Below are positions 54,186 to 62,699 of a DNA stretch of 64,000 nt, piece after piece (positions within the stretch are counted from its first letter, which is position 1; each line of letters opens with the position of its first letter). Both the position numbers and the translations under genes were made by a program. Origin of the DNA: Gemmatales bacterium. GTDB lineage: Bacteria; Planctomycetota; Planctomycetia; Gemmatales; Gemmataceae. The notes under the pieces are model-generated. The model did not search any database. It was not told the origin of the DNA and saw only the letters and a program-made list of their open reading frames with translations. Location: the NCBI GenBank assembly GCA_026004675.1, contig BPJP01000001.1, positions 186,001 to 250,000 on the forward strand, read 5' to 3'.

Positions 54186-54899
54186 TTAGGGAGTTGGCAA
54201 GGCAGGGGTTTCAGGGCGTTTCAGGCCCTTGAGTTTTTCCAACAGTTGAGCCGCTGTCACCTTGCTCTGCATGGCCGACAAGAGCTTCGCCGCCTGTCGT
54301 TCGCGCATCCGTGAAAGGATTTTGACAGCCGTTTCCAGATTCCCCGATTCGACCATGGCCTCCAATAGAGGTGCCGCATCTTCCGCAGCCATCGCGTCAT
54401 AAATACTTGCCATCTGCTTGATGCGGTCGTTTTCCAGGTTTTCGAATTCCGTGATCTTGGCCTGCTTTTCCCTGATCTCCTGCTCGATCGCCTGGCGGCG
54501 CGCTTCCAGTTCCTTGGCTTGTCGTTCCAAGTCGGCCACCTTCTTTTCCGCCAGGGCCATCGCCTCTTCCGCTTTCTTGCGGAAATCTTGAATCGCTTGT
54601 CGTTCTTTCTGAATATCTTTCAGGATGATTTCGAGGTGTTTTTCGCGAGCCAGCAAGCGTTGCTCGCGAGCCCGCAGCGCTTCCTGCTGGTTGCGTAGGC
54701 GAGTGGACAATTGCGCCGATTTCTCGGCCTCGGGATCGTAAGGCGGTTGCAGACCACTCGGAGTCGTTTTGGCTTCTGTCGCTTCTTCGGTCGTGCTCTC
54801 TTCGGGTTTTTGCTGCTTCTTTTGCCACATATACGAAACAGTGGCGGAAGCCGCAAAGACAACCAGAACCACTCCGATCATGAGGATCAAGTTGCGCAT
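54186..54899 (-). CDS. MotE-like coiled-coil motility protein (MgtE N-terminal-like domain)
   Basis: 237 residues. A single membrane helix at residues 4-24 is followed by a long coiled coil (65-165: LRNQQEALRAREQRLLAREKHLEI...) and then a helical domain IYDAMAAEDAAPLLEAMVESGNLETAVKILSRMRERQAAKLLSAM, which is the MgtE-N-like domain of MotE. In other bacteria such proteins are chaperones that stabilise MotC or FliH-like partners during stator assembly. The gene lies 109 bases upstream of fliO and belongs to the same unit. Confidence 0.75.
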   Translation of the reverse strand: MRNLILMIGVVLVVFAASATVSYMWQKKQQKPEESTTEEATEAKTTPSGLQPPYDPEAEKSAQLSTRLRNQQEALRAREQRLLAREKHLEIILKDIQKERQAIQDFRKKAEEAMALAEKKVADLERQAKELEARRQAIEQEIREKQAKITEFENLENDRIKQMASIYDAMAAEDAAPLLEAMVESGNLETAVKILSRMRERQAAKLLSAMQSKVTAAQLLEKLKGLKRPETPALPTP

Positions 54900-55092
54900 G
54901 ATGCCCGACCTCGAGCGCGAAAACGGTCACGTCAGCCGATTATAGCAGCGCGAATGCGACGAGCAAACAACGGTGATCGACGTAATTCGGCTGGAACGAG
55001 CCAATACGCGGATCTGCCCAAAGTTGCGGCAAGACCGCCTGCCCTTGTTGACACTGCCTCGGCGTCCGCTTGATAGCCGACGACTGTCGGTG

Positions 55093-55452
55093 TCATCGGC
55101 CGGTGATGGCGCTTCGCATCATGCGCAGTTGCACAGCCAGAATCTGGCTCGCGGTCCGGAATAGGAGTGTGTTTTTTGTCAGGTTCGTCATCTCCCTGTC
55201 GATGTCCACGTTGTTGCCGTCCGCGCGTGTGGCTGTGCCGGTCCCGAAGACAATCTCCGGTTCGACGGCAAGAGCCGATCGCATATCGTCTTTGGCGATC
55301 GCTTTGGACAGCGCCTCTTCAAAGGCGACTTCTCGCTGGCGATAGCCCGGAGTATTGACGTTCGCCACGTTCGAAGCGATCACCATCTGGCGCAAGCTGG
55401 CGACATCCATCGCCTTCGCCAGAAGATCGGCTTGAGCACCTAATAGGACCAT
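55093..55452 (-). CDS. flgB: flagellar rod protein FlgB
   Basis: About 119 residues, short for FlgB. The ATG at 55452 was taken because it gives the correct N-terminus LLAKAMDVASLRQMVIASNVANVNTPGYRQREVAFEEAL, the family signature; no strong ribosome site is seen, so a start at 55506 remains possible. The C-terminal helix (NVDIDREMTNLTKNTLLFRTASQILAVQLRMMRSAI) is intact and pairs with the N-terminal helix in the rod. The normal partner flgC does not follow; a stretch of 193 bases leads to the MotE-like gene. Confidence 0.9.
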   Translation of the reverse strand: MVLLGAQADLLAKAMDVASLRQMVIASNVANVNTPGYRQREVAFEEALSKAIAKDDMRSALAVEPEIVFGTGTATRADGNNVDIDREMTNLTKNTLLFRTASQILAVQLRMMRSAITGR

Positions 55453-55810
55453 ATGCAAATTATCGGTAAGAAAGGCTGTCCGGATTGAACTTCCTTTGCG
55501 ATGCAATAGATGAGAGCATTATAAATGCAAGTAATTTGTGCAGAATTGCTAACAAATCGTCTGATGCCGACGCCGGGCAGCCACCTAACTGGTTGTGTGA
55601 AAACACTATAAAGCGTTGGCACGAGCAATGCTGAACGGAAGAGAGGAGGCGGCTTTTTGCCAGCGAACGCTGGTAAATCGCAAGGACGGGGGACGATTTC
55701 GGCGGAACCATTCGGGAGAACGCCAATAACCAGTCGAATCGCGGCATCAAGCTCTGGGTAGGGATAAACCAACCGGCGGATGGAAATTCCGCCCCAGCCG
55801 GAGTCGCCTC
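55453..55810. other. divergent intergenic region, 358 bp, with a sigma-54 promoter
   Basis: This region separates flgB (minus) from the sigma-54 response regulator (plus). It holds the -24/-12 site at 55617-55632 and a short GTGT/ACAC inverted repeat near 55595 that could be an activator site. No reading frame is believable. Confidence 0.55.
55617..55632 (+). promoter_or_regulatory. sigma-54 (RpoN) promoter, -24/-12 type
   Basis: TGGCACGAGCAATGCT places GG and GC exactly 12 bases apart, as the consensus TGGCAC-N5-TTGC requires; only one of ten conserved positions (A for T) differs. It points toward the response regulator 180 bases downstream, so an RpoN-dependent regulator may drive its own gene. 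No expression data are available. Confidence 0.6.
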
Positions 55811-57262
55811 GTGGATAGGAAGAAAATTCTCGTCGCCGACGACGATGCGGTACTTTTGTCATTCTTGGGTCAAGTCATCAGCGAGGGAGGTTACCAGCCA
55901 GTGCTGTGCCACAACGGCCAGGAGGCACTGGCTGAATTTCGCCGCCAGCGACCTGATCTTGTCGTGACCGATCTGGATATGCCGAATCTGCCTGGCATGG
56001 AATTGCTGGCTCAGCTCAAGGCCATCGATGAATCGGTTCCCGTCATTATGATCACCGGTTACGGCACGATTGAAACAGCCGTCGAAGCGATCAAGCAGGG
56101 AGCATTTGATTTCATCGCCAAACCGGTCCATCCCGACGAAATCTGCATGCGAATCGAGCGGGCTTTAGAAACCCGGCGCCTCCGCGACGAAAACCGCAAC
56201 CTCCGCAACAGGCAGATCAAAGAGATCGAAAGCCAATTGCTGGGAGATAGTCCAGCAATGACGCGACTTCGAGACGATATCCGCCGGGTGGCGCCGACCT
56301 CGTTCACAGTGATCATCCAGGGCGAAACCGGAACCGGCAAGGAACTGGTGGCCAACGCGATACACGCTCTCAGTCCTCGCTGGGCCAATCATTTCGTTCC
56401 GGTCGATTGTGGCACCGTTCATTCTTCTCTCGTGGAGAGCGAGTTATTCGGCCATGAGCGGGGTGCGTTTACCGGCGCGGATCGTGCCCGGGCGGGCAAA
56501 TTCGAGCTGGCCCAGGGAGGAACGCTTTTCCTCGACGAGGTGCAGAATCTTTCCCCGGAGATCCAAATCAAACTGCTTCGGGCACTGCAAGAAAGAAAAA
56601 TCTGCCGGGTCGGCGGCGACCGCTACATCGACATCGATCTCCGTGTCGTCGTCGCGTCCAACCAGAACCTTTCGGCGCTCTGCGACGAACAGTCTTTTCG
56701 GCTCGACCTTTTCCATCGGCTCAATGAGTTCATTATCCATGTGCCGCCGCTTCGTGAACGCGGCGAAGACGTCATTCTTTTGGCGAACCATTTCATGGAA
56801 CAAGCCGGGCGCGAGTTGAACAAAACGGTTCGCCGCCTTACCGCCTCCGCCCTGGACGCTCTTACGGAATACCGTTGGCCCGGCAACGTTCGTGAATTGC
56901 GCAACACCATTCGCCGCGCCGTTCTTTTGTGCGATTCCGTCATCGACGTGGAACATCTCGGCATCGCTCACAGCAGCGAACAACAAAGCACGACCGATAC
57001 GTCGATTATTCGCCGAACCGCGACCTTCGTCGCCGACCCGGCCATGTCCGACGACGACACCGCCTCGGATGACTTGCCGCTTAAAGAAATTGTCCGCCGT
57101 CACGTCGAACGACTGGAACGGGAAGTGATCTTGCGTACCCTGAAAAAGACAAACTTTAATAAAGCCCAGGCCGCACGACTCCTGCAAATCGACTATAAGA
57201 CCATGCAAACCAAGACGCGGGAGTATGGCTTGACACCTGCCGCCAACGGCAGCGAGCATTAA
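55811..57262 (+). CDS. sigma-54-dependent response regulator (NtrC family)
   Basis: 483 residues. The start is a GTG at 55811 with GGAG upstream. Receiver: [14 protein letters not shown] and the phospho-acceptor D54 in [10 protein letters not shown], with T/K further on. The AAA+ domain has GETGTGKE (Walker A), [27 protein letters not shown] including the GAFTGA loop that touches sigma-54, then the R finger region. The end is a Fis-type HTH ([31 protein letters not shown]). It activates RpoN promoters by ATP hydrolysis. With the histidine kinase at 47.6 kb it may form a flagellar two-component system of the FlgS/FlgR or FleSR kind. It ends 4 bases inside the end of the convergent motB-like gene. 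Confidence 0.93.
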   Translation: MDRKKILVADDDAVLLSFLGQVISEGGYQPVLCHNGQEALAEFRRQRPDLVVTDLDMPNLPGMELLAQLKAIDESVPVIMITGYGTIETAVEAIKQGAFDFIAKPVHPDEICMRIERALETRRLRDENRNLRNRQIKEIESQLLGDSPAMTRLRDDIRRVAPTSFTVIIQGETGTGKELVANAIHALSPRWANHFVPVDCGTVHSSLVESELFGHERGAFTGADRARAGKFELAQGGTLFLDEVQNLSPEIQIKLLRALQERKICRVGGDRYIDIDLRVVVASNQNLSALCDEQSFRLDLFHRLNEFIIHVPPLRERGEDVILLANHFMEQAGRELNKTVRRLTASALDALTEYRWPGNVRELRNTIRRAVLLCDSVIDVEHLGIAHSSEQQSTTDTSIIRRTATFVADPAMSDDDTASDDLPLKEIVRRHVERLEREVILRTLKKTNFNKAQAARLLQIDYKTMQTKTREYGLTPAANGSEH

Positions 57263-57987
57263 GTTCCGGTCTTGGCGATGAAAAGCGACATCACCGGCCG
57301 CTGCAAGTCGGAATGAGGCCAGATTCGCCCCACAGGTACCAGGCGTTTGCGGTCCTTGTTCTCCAATCGGGCGAGCTTTGCAACCTGATCGCAGACAGCT
57401 TCCGCTTGTCGTAACGCGCGCAACCAGGCACTTTCGCTTGGCATGGTCGCCCAGACGACGACCTGAACCTGATAATCCTTACGCCGCAAAAGGGGCAGCA
57501 CCTGACTAATAAATTCGCGATGGTGCTCGGTCAAAGGAGCGGATCCTTTGTGCAATTTCTCGTAGAAATCGACCGTGGCCCGCCCAGTAATCGCCGGCAG
57601 TTTCTTGACACTGAACAATCGGTCGATTTCCGCTAAATACTTCTGCAAGCGTTCTTCTTCGCCGTCGATCGAGCGGGTTTCCGGTTCACCGTCGGCTCGA
57701 TCGGGCGTACCTCCTTGTTTCTCGCCATCCGGAGTTCCCATGGAATGTTTCGGTTTCGGCCGGCTCTTTTGATCGACTTGCTTCGATCCCGATAGCATGC
57801 CGAAAAACTGAAATTCGTGCACTTTGCGAAACGATTGCAGGCCTTCATACAATTTCAGTCCCGATTGATCCTGCACCAGGACGCTCAGAATGATAAAGAA
57901 ACACAAGAGCGTGGTGATGAGATCGCTGAAAGACACCAACCAGGAGTCCCCTTTGTTGATCTGTTCCCGTTTGGGTGCTCTCGGCAT
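57259..57987 (-). CDS. MotB-like stator protein, second copy
   Basis: 242 residues. The N-terminal membrane helix WLVSFSDLITTLLCFFIILSVLV contains the proton-path aspartate (residue 22 or so), the plug helix follows, then a charged linker rich in PKPKHSMGTPDGEKQGG. The C-terminal part matches the OmpA/peptidoglycan-binding fold only loosely (QVQVVVWATMPSESAWLRALRQAEAVCDQVAKLARL); the usual NN/D-R motif is not clear. It follows the first motB by 21 bases in the same unit as motA. Having two B subunits with one A is unusual. The C-terminus overlaps the regulator gene by 4 bases. Confidence 0.8.
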   Translation of the reverse strand: MPRAPKREQINKGDSWLVSFSDLITTLLCFFIILSVLVQDQSGLKLYEGLQSFRKVHEFQFFGMLSGSKQVDQKSRPKPKHSMGTPDGEKQGGTPDRADGEPETRSIDGEEERLQKYLAEIDRLFSVKKLPAITGRATVDFYEKLHKGSAPLTEHHREFISQVLPLLRRKDYQVQVVVWATMPSESAWLRALRQAEAVCDQVAKLARLENKDRKRLVPVGRIWPHSDLQRPVMSLFIAKTGT

Positions 57988-58008
57988 GGCAGGATTCTCT
58001 CCTCGCGA

Positions 58009-58653
58009 TCAGCGCTGACGAATGCACGTAAAAACCAGGTCTTGCTGGTTTGCTTTGCCGGGCGGCGCCAAACCAATTGCCAGTCGGCTTGGCACAAAAG
58101 AGCGCTCTTCCATGAAATAAAGAACGATTCGGTGAGCCTTGCCGAACAGTCCCTTATCAGAAACTTCGATTTGCATGTCGTACGGCAACGGCTCCAGATG
58201 CTGGCTCATCGTTTTGAGCAGGGTTCTGCCCGACTCGCTGAACTGCTCTCCGTCGAAAAGCATGGCCAGCGGTATGCGTATCGAATAGCTATCTTTCAAC
58301 GTAATGTTCTGGACTGCTTCGATGCGTGCCACTACTTCGTCTGTTTGTTCTTTAAGCGTTTCTCCATAAAGGGGCGGCATTTCCGATCCTTGATGTGACG
58401 TGTGCAGGGGTGGAGGAACCAGACTCCAGATAATCGAGTTCTTGTCACCAGCACGAACTTTTTCCGTGACCACGCCGGAGCCGCCTTCGCCGTCGATGAC
58501 CGTGGAGCGGCGGAGTTCGATTTTGTAGGGATTGTTCGTTGAAAAAGTGACGAGCAGAATGAAAAAGGTCATGAGCAACGTCATGGTGTCGCCGAAGGTG
58601 GCCGTCCATGCGGGAGCACCGCCGACGATTTCGGGTTCGGGTTTTTTGGCCAT
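58009..58653 (-). CDS. MotB-like stator protein, first copy
   Basis: 214 residues. The N-terminus MAKKPEPEIVGGAPAWTATFGDTMTLLMTFFILLVTFS is the MotB signature with the proton-carrying aspartate (residue 22). The plug and linker follow, and the C-terminal region (LFDGEQFSESGRTLLKTMSQHLEPLPYDMQIEVS, then the strand KAHRIVLYFMEERSF) looks like a trimmed OmpA-like domain. MotB anchors the stator to peptidoglycan and passes protons with MotA. The gene lies 18 bases after motA and 21 before the second motB. Confidence 0.85.
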   Translation of the reverse strand: MAKKPEPEIVGGAPAWTATFGDTMTLLMTFFILLVTFSTNNPYKIELRRSTVIDGEGGSGVVTEKVRAGDKNSIIWSLVPPPLHTSHQGSEMPPLYGETLKEQTDEVVARIEAVQNITLKDSYSIRIPLAMLFDGEQFSESGRTLLKTMSQHLEPLPYDMQIEVSDKGLFGKAHRIVLYFMEERSFVPSRLAIGLAPPGKANQQDLVFTCIRQR

Positions 58654-58671
58654 GACGCTCTCCCGGCCGCA

Positions 58672-59433
58672 TCAGGCGGCAACATCTCGTTGACGCGGAT
58701 GCAAGAACACTTTGAGCTTGGTTTCCACGGCACGCGGCGCTTCTCCTTCGACAATCGCGAGAATGCCGCAGATCATTAGCGTCCGCAGCTGTACCTCTTC
58801 TTTGTTGCGCAATTCAAGTTTTCCCGCCATCGGAATGCAAAACAGGTTGGCGATCAACGATCCGTAAAATGTGGTGAGCATGGCCGTAGCCATCCCGATG
58901 CCAATCTGGCTCGGATCGTCCATGGTTCGCAACATTTGGATCAAACCGATCAACGTGCCGATCATGCCAAACGCCGGCGCCAAAGAGGCCATCTGGTCGA
59001 GAATCTTCTTGCCCGACGAATGCCGTTCTTCGATTCCCTCCAGTTCGATATTGAGAACCTCGTCGATTTTTTCCTTGGGTGCACCGTCGATGACCATTTC
59101 CAGTCCGCGAAGAAGGAACGGGTCTTTGATGTCAGCGAGTTTCTTTTCCAGGGCCAAAAGGCCATCACGGCGGGCTGTCGTCGCCAGATCGGCGAGACGT
59201 TTGATCTCTTCTTTTGAATCAGGCAATTTGTAAAAGAAGCATTGTTTGACGACGCCGAGCATGCCGATGACGCTCCGCAGGGGGAAGTTGATGAGCAAGG
59301 CGGAGAAGCAACCGCCCACCGTAATCATCAACGACGGGACATTAATGAAATCCAGCATGTTCCCGCCCATCATGATCGACACCAGAATGAGCACGGAACC
59401 TGCGAACAAGCCAATCAATGTTGCGACGTCCAT
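58672..59433 (-). CDS. motA: flagellar motor stator protein MotA
   Basis: 253 residues. Four membrane helices (2-24, 30-50, about 148-168, 176-198), the pattern MMGGNMLDFINVPSLMITVGGCFSALLINFPL in the first pair and PAFGMIGTLIGLIQML...IGMATAMLTTFYGSLIANLFCIPMAGKL in the second, and the cytoplasmic loop with charged residues (RRDGLLALEKKL) that touch FliG. Length and motifs are standard for the MotA/PomA group. It is the first gene of a three-gene stator unit with two motB-like genes. Confidence 0.95.
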   Translation of the reverse strand: MDVATLIGLFAGSVLILVSIMMGGNMLDFINVPSLMITVGGCFSALLINFPLRSVIGMLGVVKQCFFYKLPDSKEEIKRLADLATTARRDGLLALEKKLADIKDPFLLRGLEMVIDGAPKEKIDEVLNIELEGIEERHSSGKKILDQMASLAPAFGMIGTLIGLIQMLRTMDDPSQIGIGMATAMLTTFYGSLIANLFCIPMAGKLELRNKEEVQLRTLMICGILAIVEGEAPRAVETKLKVFLHPRQRDVAA

Positions 59434-59644
59434 GGATAGCCCGCCGTAAGAAAGAAGGATGCATACGATTTTTCAGACTTATCGACGGCGAACCTGCAAA
59501 CTTGCGAGAAAATCGGCTGCTGTGCGAGAGAGGGAGATCACGACAGCGCCCCTGCTCGAGATGATTGTCGCGGTTGCTCCCTGCGCTTTTCCAACCTTTC
59601 CTGAACAGCTGGTGAACGTCGAAAAAGCCGCTGGCAGCAGGCAG

Positions 59645-60949
59645 CTACTTTTTGCGTGGATTGGGGATTTGGTGCAATGTCAACGGAGCCAGCGACAGAG
59701 CATAGACATTGCCGTCGAGTGCTTCACACACGCCAAGGATCGTGTAGTTGGTCGTGACGATACCGCCCTTCAACTTGCGAATGCCGTGATGCCAAGGCAG
59801 TTTCTTGCCATTCTTGTCCGTGAATTCCGTGTAATTCGGATTGCGAATGGCGACTGGCCCATGACAGGTCGTGGTCCGGTCGCTGGGATGGTAACTGACC
59901 AGATAGAAGATGGACGAGCCAAGCTCGGTCTGTGCTGTGACCGCAGCCCAAACCGTGCCCGTGGGTCCGACGCATAGTGCTCGGCAATCGGTTTTCTTCG
60001 CGTTCGGAACGAGCGGACCTAGGCGATGGCCCGAAAGGACCTTTTCCTCTCCGGTCAGATCATACCGGTACAGCTGATTCGCCGACATGGCGACGGCGTA
60101 AAGCGTCTTGCGGTCGGGAGAGATGTCCCAGTTGATGGGATGACTGTTCGGATGGGCGAGCAGCGAGTCGTCAGTCGGTGGCTTGCCATCGATCAACTGC
60201 TTGAGACGTTCGAGTTTACCCTCGGCGTTCGGCGAAGAAGGAGGCGTGTAGCGGGCGATGTCGCCGCCCAGAATGGGGTGATAAGCCCGGCCAAGATAAT
60301 CGACGACGATAAACGCATACATGTGCTGGCAATCCATCAGGTCGCGGTACTTGCCGGTTTTCAAATCGAGTACGAGAAAATGAGTGCTTTCGATCGGCCG
60401 GTTGTCGTCGCAGGTGGAGATATAGGCCACGCCACGTTTTTCATCCGGGGCGATGCTGATGATGCCGTGATGCTTGACCGGTATCGGATAGACGCGTGTC
60501 TTCCCGGTGGCAGGATCGTAGACCATGGGATAGCCGCCGGGATAATCGGTGCGTTTCTCGTTTTTTTCGGGATAACCCTGCTTGGTGCCGAAATAGATTT
60601 TGCCGCTTGCGCCGACGTTGTTCCGCGTGTGGATTTTCGACTGGGCAGCAAAGCCGGTCGCTTTGGTGCCGATTTCCTTGTGGCAATCGACCACGACTTT
60701 CATTGTCTTGGACGCCGGATCGAATTCGACCAGATAGGCATTGACCCCGTACTTGGCAGTGCCGATGTAGAGCTTGCCGTTCTTGCCGCAAACAATGCTG
60801 AAGTAACCCGATCCCTGATTTGTTGTCCATTTGGGGATGGCGTACGCAGTAGACCAAAGCCATTTCGTCTCGGCACCGGCGGAAACAGTCAGCGCCAGGA
60901 TCGCTGCTGAGGCAGCCGACCACGAGGAAAACAATCGATGTGCACTCAT
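59645..60949 (-). CDS. secreted beta-propeller protein of unknown function
   Basis: About 434 residues from the ATG at 60949 (GGAAG upstream). A signal peptide covers residues 1-27 (ending SAGAET). The rest shows seven or so repeated strand blocks such as SGYFSIVCGKNGKLYIGTAKYGVNAYLVEFDPASKTMK, GKIYFGTKQGYP and TVWAAVTAQTELGSSIFYLVSYHPSD, typical of a propeller. The family resembles planctomycete proteins annotated only as hypothetical. No catalytic motif is recognised; a binding role in the periplasm is likely. It is unlinked to its neighbours. Confidence 0.75.
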   Translation of the reverse strand: MSAHRLFSSWSAASAAILALTVSAGAETKWLWSTAYAIPKWTTNQGSGYFSIVCGKNGKLYIGTAKYGVNAYLVEFDPASKTMKVVVDCHKEIGTKATGFAAQSKIHTRNNVGASGKIYFGTKQGYPEKNEKRTDYPGGYPMVYDPATGKTRVYPIPVKHHGIISIAPDEKRGVAYISTCDDNRPIESTHFLVLDLKTGKYRDLMDCQHMYAFIVVDYLGRAYHPILGGDIARYTPPSSPNAEGKLERLKQLIDGKPPTDDSLLAHPNSHPINWDISPDRKTLYAVAMSANQLYRYDLTGEEKVLSGHRLGPLVPNAKKTDCRALCVGPTGTVWAAVTAQTELGSSIFYLVSYHPSDRTTTCHGPVAIRNPNYTEFTDKNGKKLPWHHGIRKLKGGIVTTNYTILGVCEALDGNVYALSLAPLTLHQIPNPRKK

Positions 60950-61236
60950 GTAAAACTTCCGTGACCAAAGGAAACGCGAACTTCGGGGAGGTGAGACCAT
61001 TCTCTCCTTTGCAACCGCAGGGGTCAACCGGCAACCCAGCTCAATCGCGACTACCAATTGTTCCTACGTGATTGCTGGCAAATGTCCGACATTTGTGGTG
61101 TTTCTTCAAGAATAATTTTTTGTCCGGTCTGGCGTTTGTAGGCTATGGTTTCCTATAGCACACGTTGCGCTGCTGGACTCGCGAACAGCCGCGGGCAGTC
61201 GATTGTTTTTGCGCCCGATATTAGATCGCGTAAACA

Positions 61237-61794
61237 ATGAAAAACAACCTAGATGCTGCTGCTTCCGCCGTTTTGGATCGGTTGAAGGCAGAAGGAGCTC
61301 TTTTGCCCAAGCAGATTCAAGCCCAATTGACCGATGCGGGGATTCCCGCTGATCGCTGGAAAGAAGTCGTTGCTCTGCTTAAACCGCGGATCCAGTTCCG
61401 CAAGGGGCGTTACGTCTTCGTCCCTCCCCTCAGCACTCGCGTTCGTGAAGAGAAAAAACGACGGCAAACGCACGTTAGAGCTGTGCGTGATTTGATCCGT
61501 GCTTATCAAAAAATCGTCGTCGCTCGCGAACGGCGGGAATTCAAACGTGTGCACTTCATCAAGCCCGTCACCTTCGAGTCGGATGACGGCCGGTCTTTCC
61601 AACTCCTCTCTCAGGATATTTCCTACAGCGGCTTGCGCTTGGTCGGGACAACCAATCTTCAAGGGTTGAAAGGCGCCGTCCACATTCCGCAAGAAGATAT
61701 GGGCGGCGGCCAATGGTCGTTTCGGTTGCACGTGCTATGGTCCGTTCCCGCAGGCGACGGCCTCATCGTCAGCGGCGCCGTCTTCCTTCCATAA
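61237..61794 (+). CDS. PilZ-domain protein with N-terminal helical domain
   Basis: 185 residues. Residues 1-70 are a helical, winged-helix-like segment (LDRLKAEGALLPKQIQAQLTDAGIPADRWKEVVALL). The PilZ domain begins near 100 with the RxxxR switch (RREFKRVHFIKPVTFE) and has the matching D-x-S-x-x-G (DISYSGLRL) near 128, both needed for cyclic di-GMP. It could thus bind c-di-GMP and, being about 2 kb from the motA gene, might tune motility or attachment, though this is only proximity. Confidence 0.85.
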   Translation: MKNNLDAAASAVLDRLKAEGALLPKQIQAQLTDAGIPADRWKEVVALLKPRIQFRKGRYVFVPPLSTRVREEKKRRQTHVRAVRDLIRAYQKIVVARERREFKRVHFIKPVTFESDDGRSFQLLSQDISYSGLRLVGTTNLQGLKGAVHIPQEDMGGGQWSFRLHVLWSVPAGDGLIVSGAVFLP

Positions 61795-61803
61795 ATGTCG
61801 CCG

Positions 61804-62247
61804 CTATTTTTCGCCCGACTCTTTCGCCAACAGTCTTAGCGTCTTCTCGTCTGGCTGGCCGCCATAATACTTTTCCAGTATCTGTTCAAAAACGGAACCT
61901 TTGCCGGCCACCTGGGCGAACAAGGTCGCGCACGACTGTAGCTTTAGATCGTCGGGGTAGCCGAATATCTCATGGGCTGTTCGCCCTTCCAGCGCTAACA
62001 ACGCTTCGCAACACTCCCTCAGCCGGGCACCGAGCACCGGATGATCCAGATAGGCCCGAGCCTCCTCCCGACTCTTGATCGAATAGCGCTTGGTCGTCGC
62101 ACTGAATCCGAGCCCATCGATCTGGGGAAAGACAAACCACATCCAGTGCGACCGCTTCCGCCCCTGCCGAATCTCGGCCAAAGCCTGCTCATACACGCCC
62201 TGCTGTGCTTCGATAAAACGATTCAGGCCATACGGGTCCGTTGCCAT
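61804..62247 (-). CDS. DUF1810 family protein
   Basis: About 147 residues from the ATG at 62247. The DUF1810 features are clear: DPYGLNRFIEAQQGVYEQALAEIRQGRKRSHWMWFVFPQIDGLG, then SREEARAYLDHPVLGARLRECCEAL, then FGYPDDLKLQSCATLFAQV. The family (calpastatin-like in some names) is small, soluble and of unknown function. It is convergent with the PilZ gene, 9 bases between the stops. Confidence 0.9.
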   Translation of the reverse strand: MATDPYGLNRFIEAQQGVYEQALAEIRQGRKRSHWMWFVFPQIDGLGFSATTKRYSIKSREEARAYLDHPVLGARLRECCEALLALEGRTAHEIFGYPDDLKLQSCATLFAQVAGKGSVFEQILEKYYGGQPDEKTLRLLAKESGEK

Positions 62248-62699
62248 TTCCCTTTCCCCTTTCCACACGGAACTCAAAAGTCCTCTCAAGAAATGATACC
62301 GTGCAACCGTCGGTTGACGGTCTCGCAGCAGCCGGTTTTCCGTAGCACTGCTAACCACGGTAGATGACACCGATAAAGCCGTTTGTTGACGGTGCTCTCT
62401 ACTTCGTTGTTCTCGATTCTGGCGTTCCGGTGGATTCCGGCACCGTCAGTTGACGGTGCGGAAAGCGGAGTGAGGCTCCGAAGCACCGTCAGTTGACGGT
62501 GCCCCGGTCGCTTGCCCTGCCAATCAAGAAACGCATCCTCAGCGGAAACACCGTTTGTTGACGGATGACGGCAATTTGGGAAAAATAGAGAAGATTTGTC
62601 TGGGTGATTGCGACCAGGCTTCGAAACGCACCAAGAACACCTCTAAGACACTCTCTCGACCCGTGTTCCTGCTCGACCAAAGCGCCTGAAACCAGTCAG
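62248..62699. other. intergenic stretch, 452 bp, with scattered hairpin repeats
   Basis: The region between the DUF1810 gene and xerD carries the scattered copies described at 62306-62565. Short frames here are not protein-like. Nothing else is seen. Confidence 0.55.
62306..62565. repeat. scattered single copies of the hairpin repeat (third site)
   Basis: Five copies of the 16-bp hairpin core: CCGTCGGTTGACGG near 62307, CCGTTTGTTGACGG near 62379, ACCGTCAGTTGACGGT at 62442 and at 62485, and ACCGTTTGTTGACGG at 62550. The two middle ones form perfect 6-bp arms ACCGTC/GACGGT around AGTT. Spacing is irregular (72, 64, 43 and 65 bases) and the 38-bp joining segment of the 54-bp unit is not kept, so this is a decayed or independent cluster. 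Confidence 0.75.
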
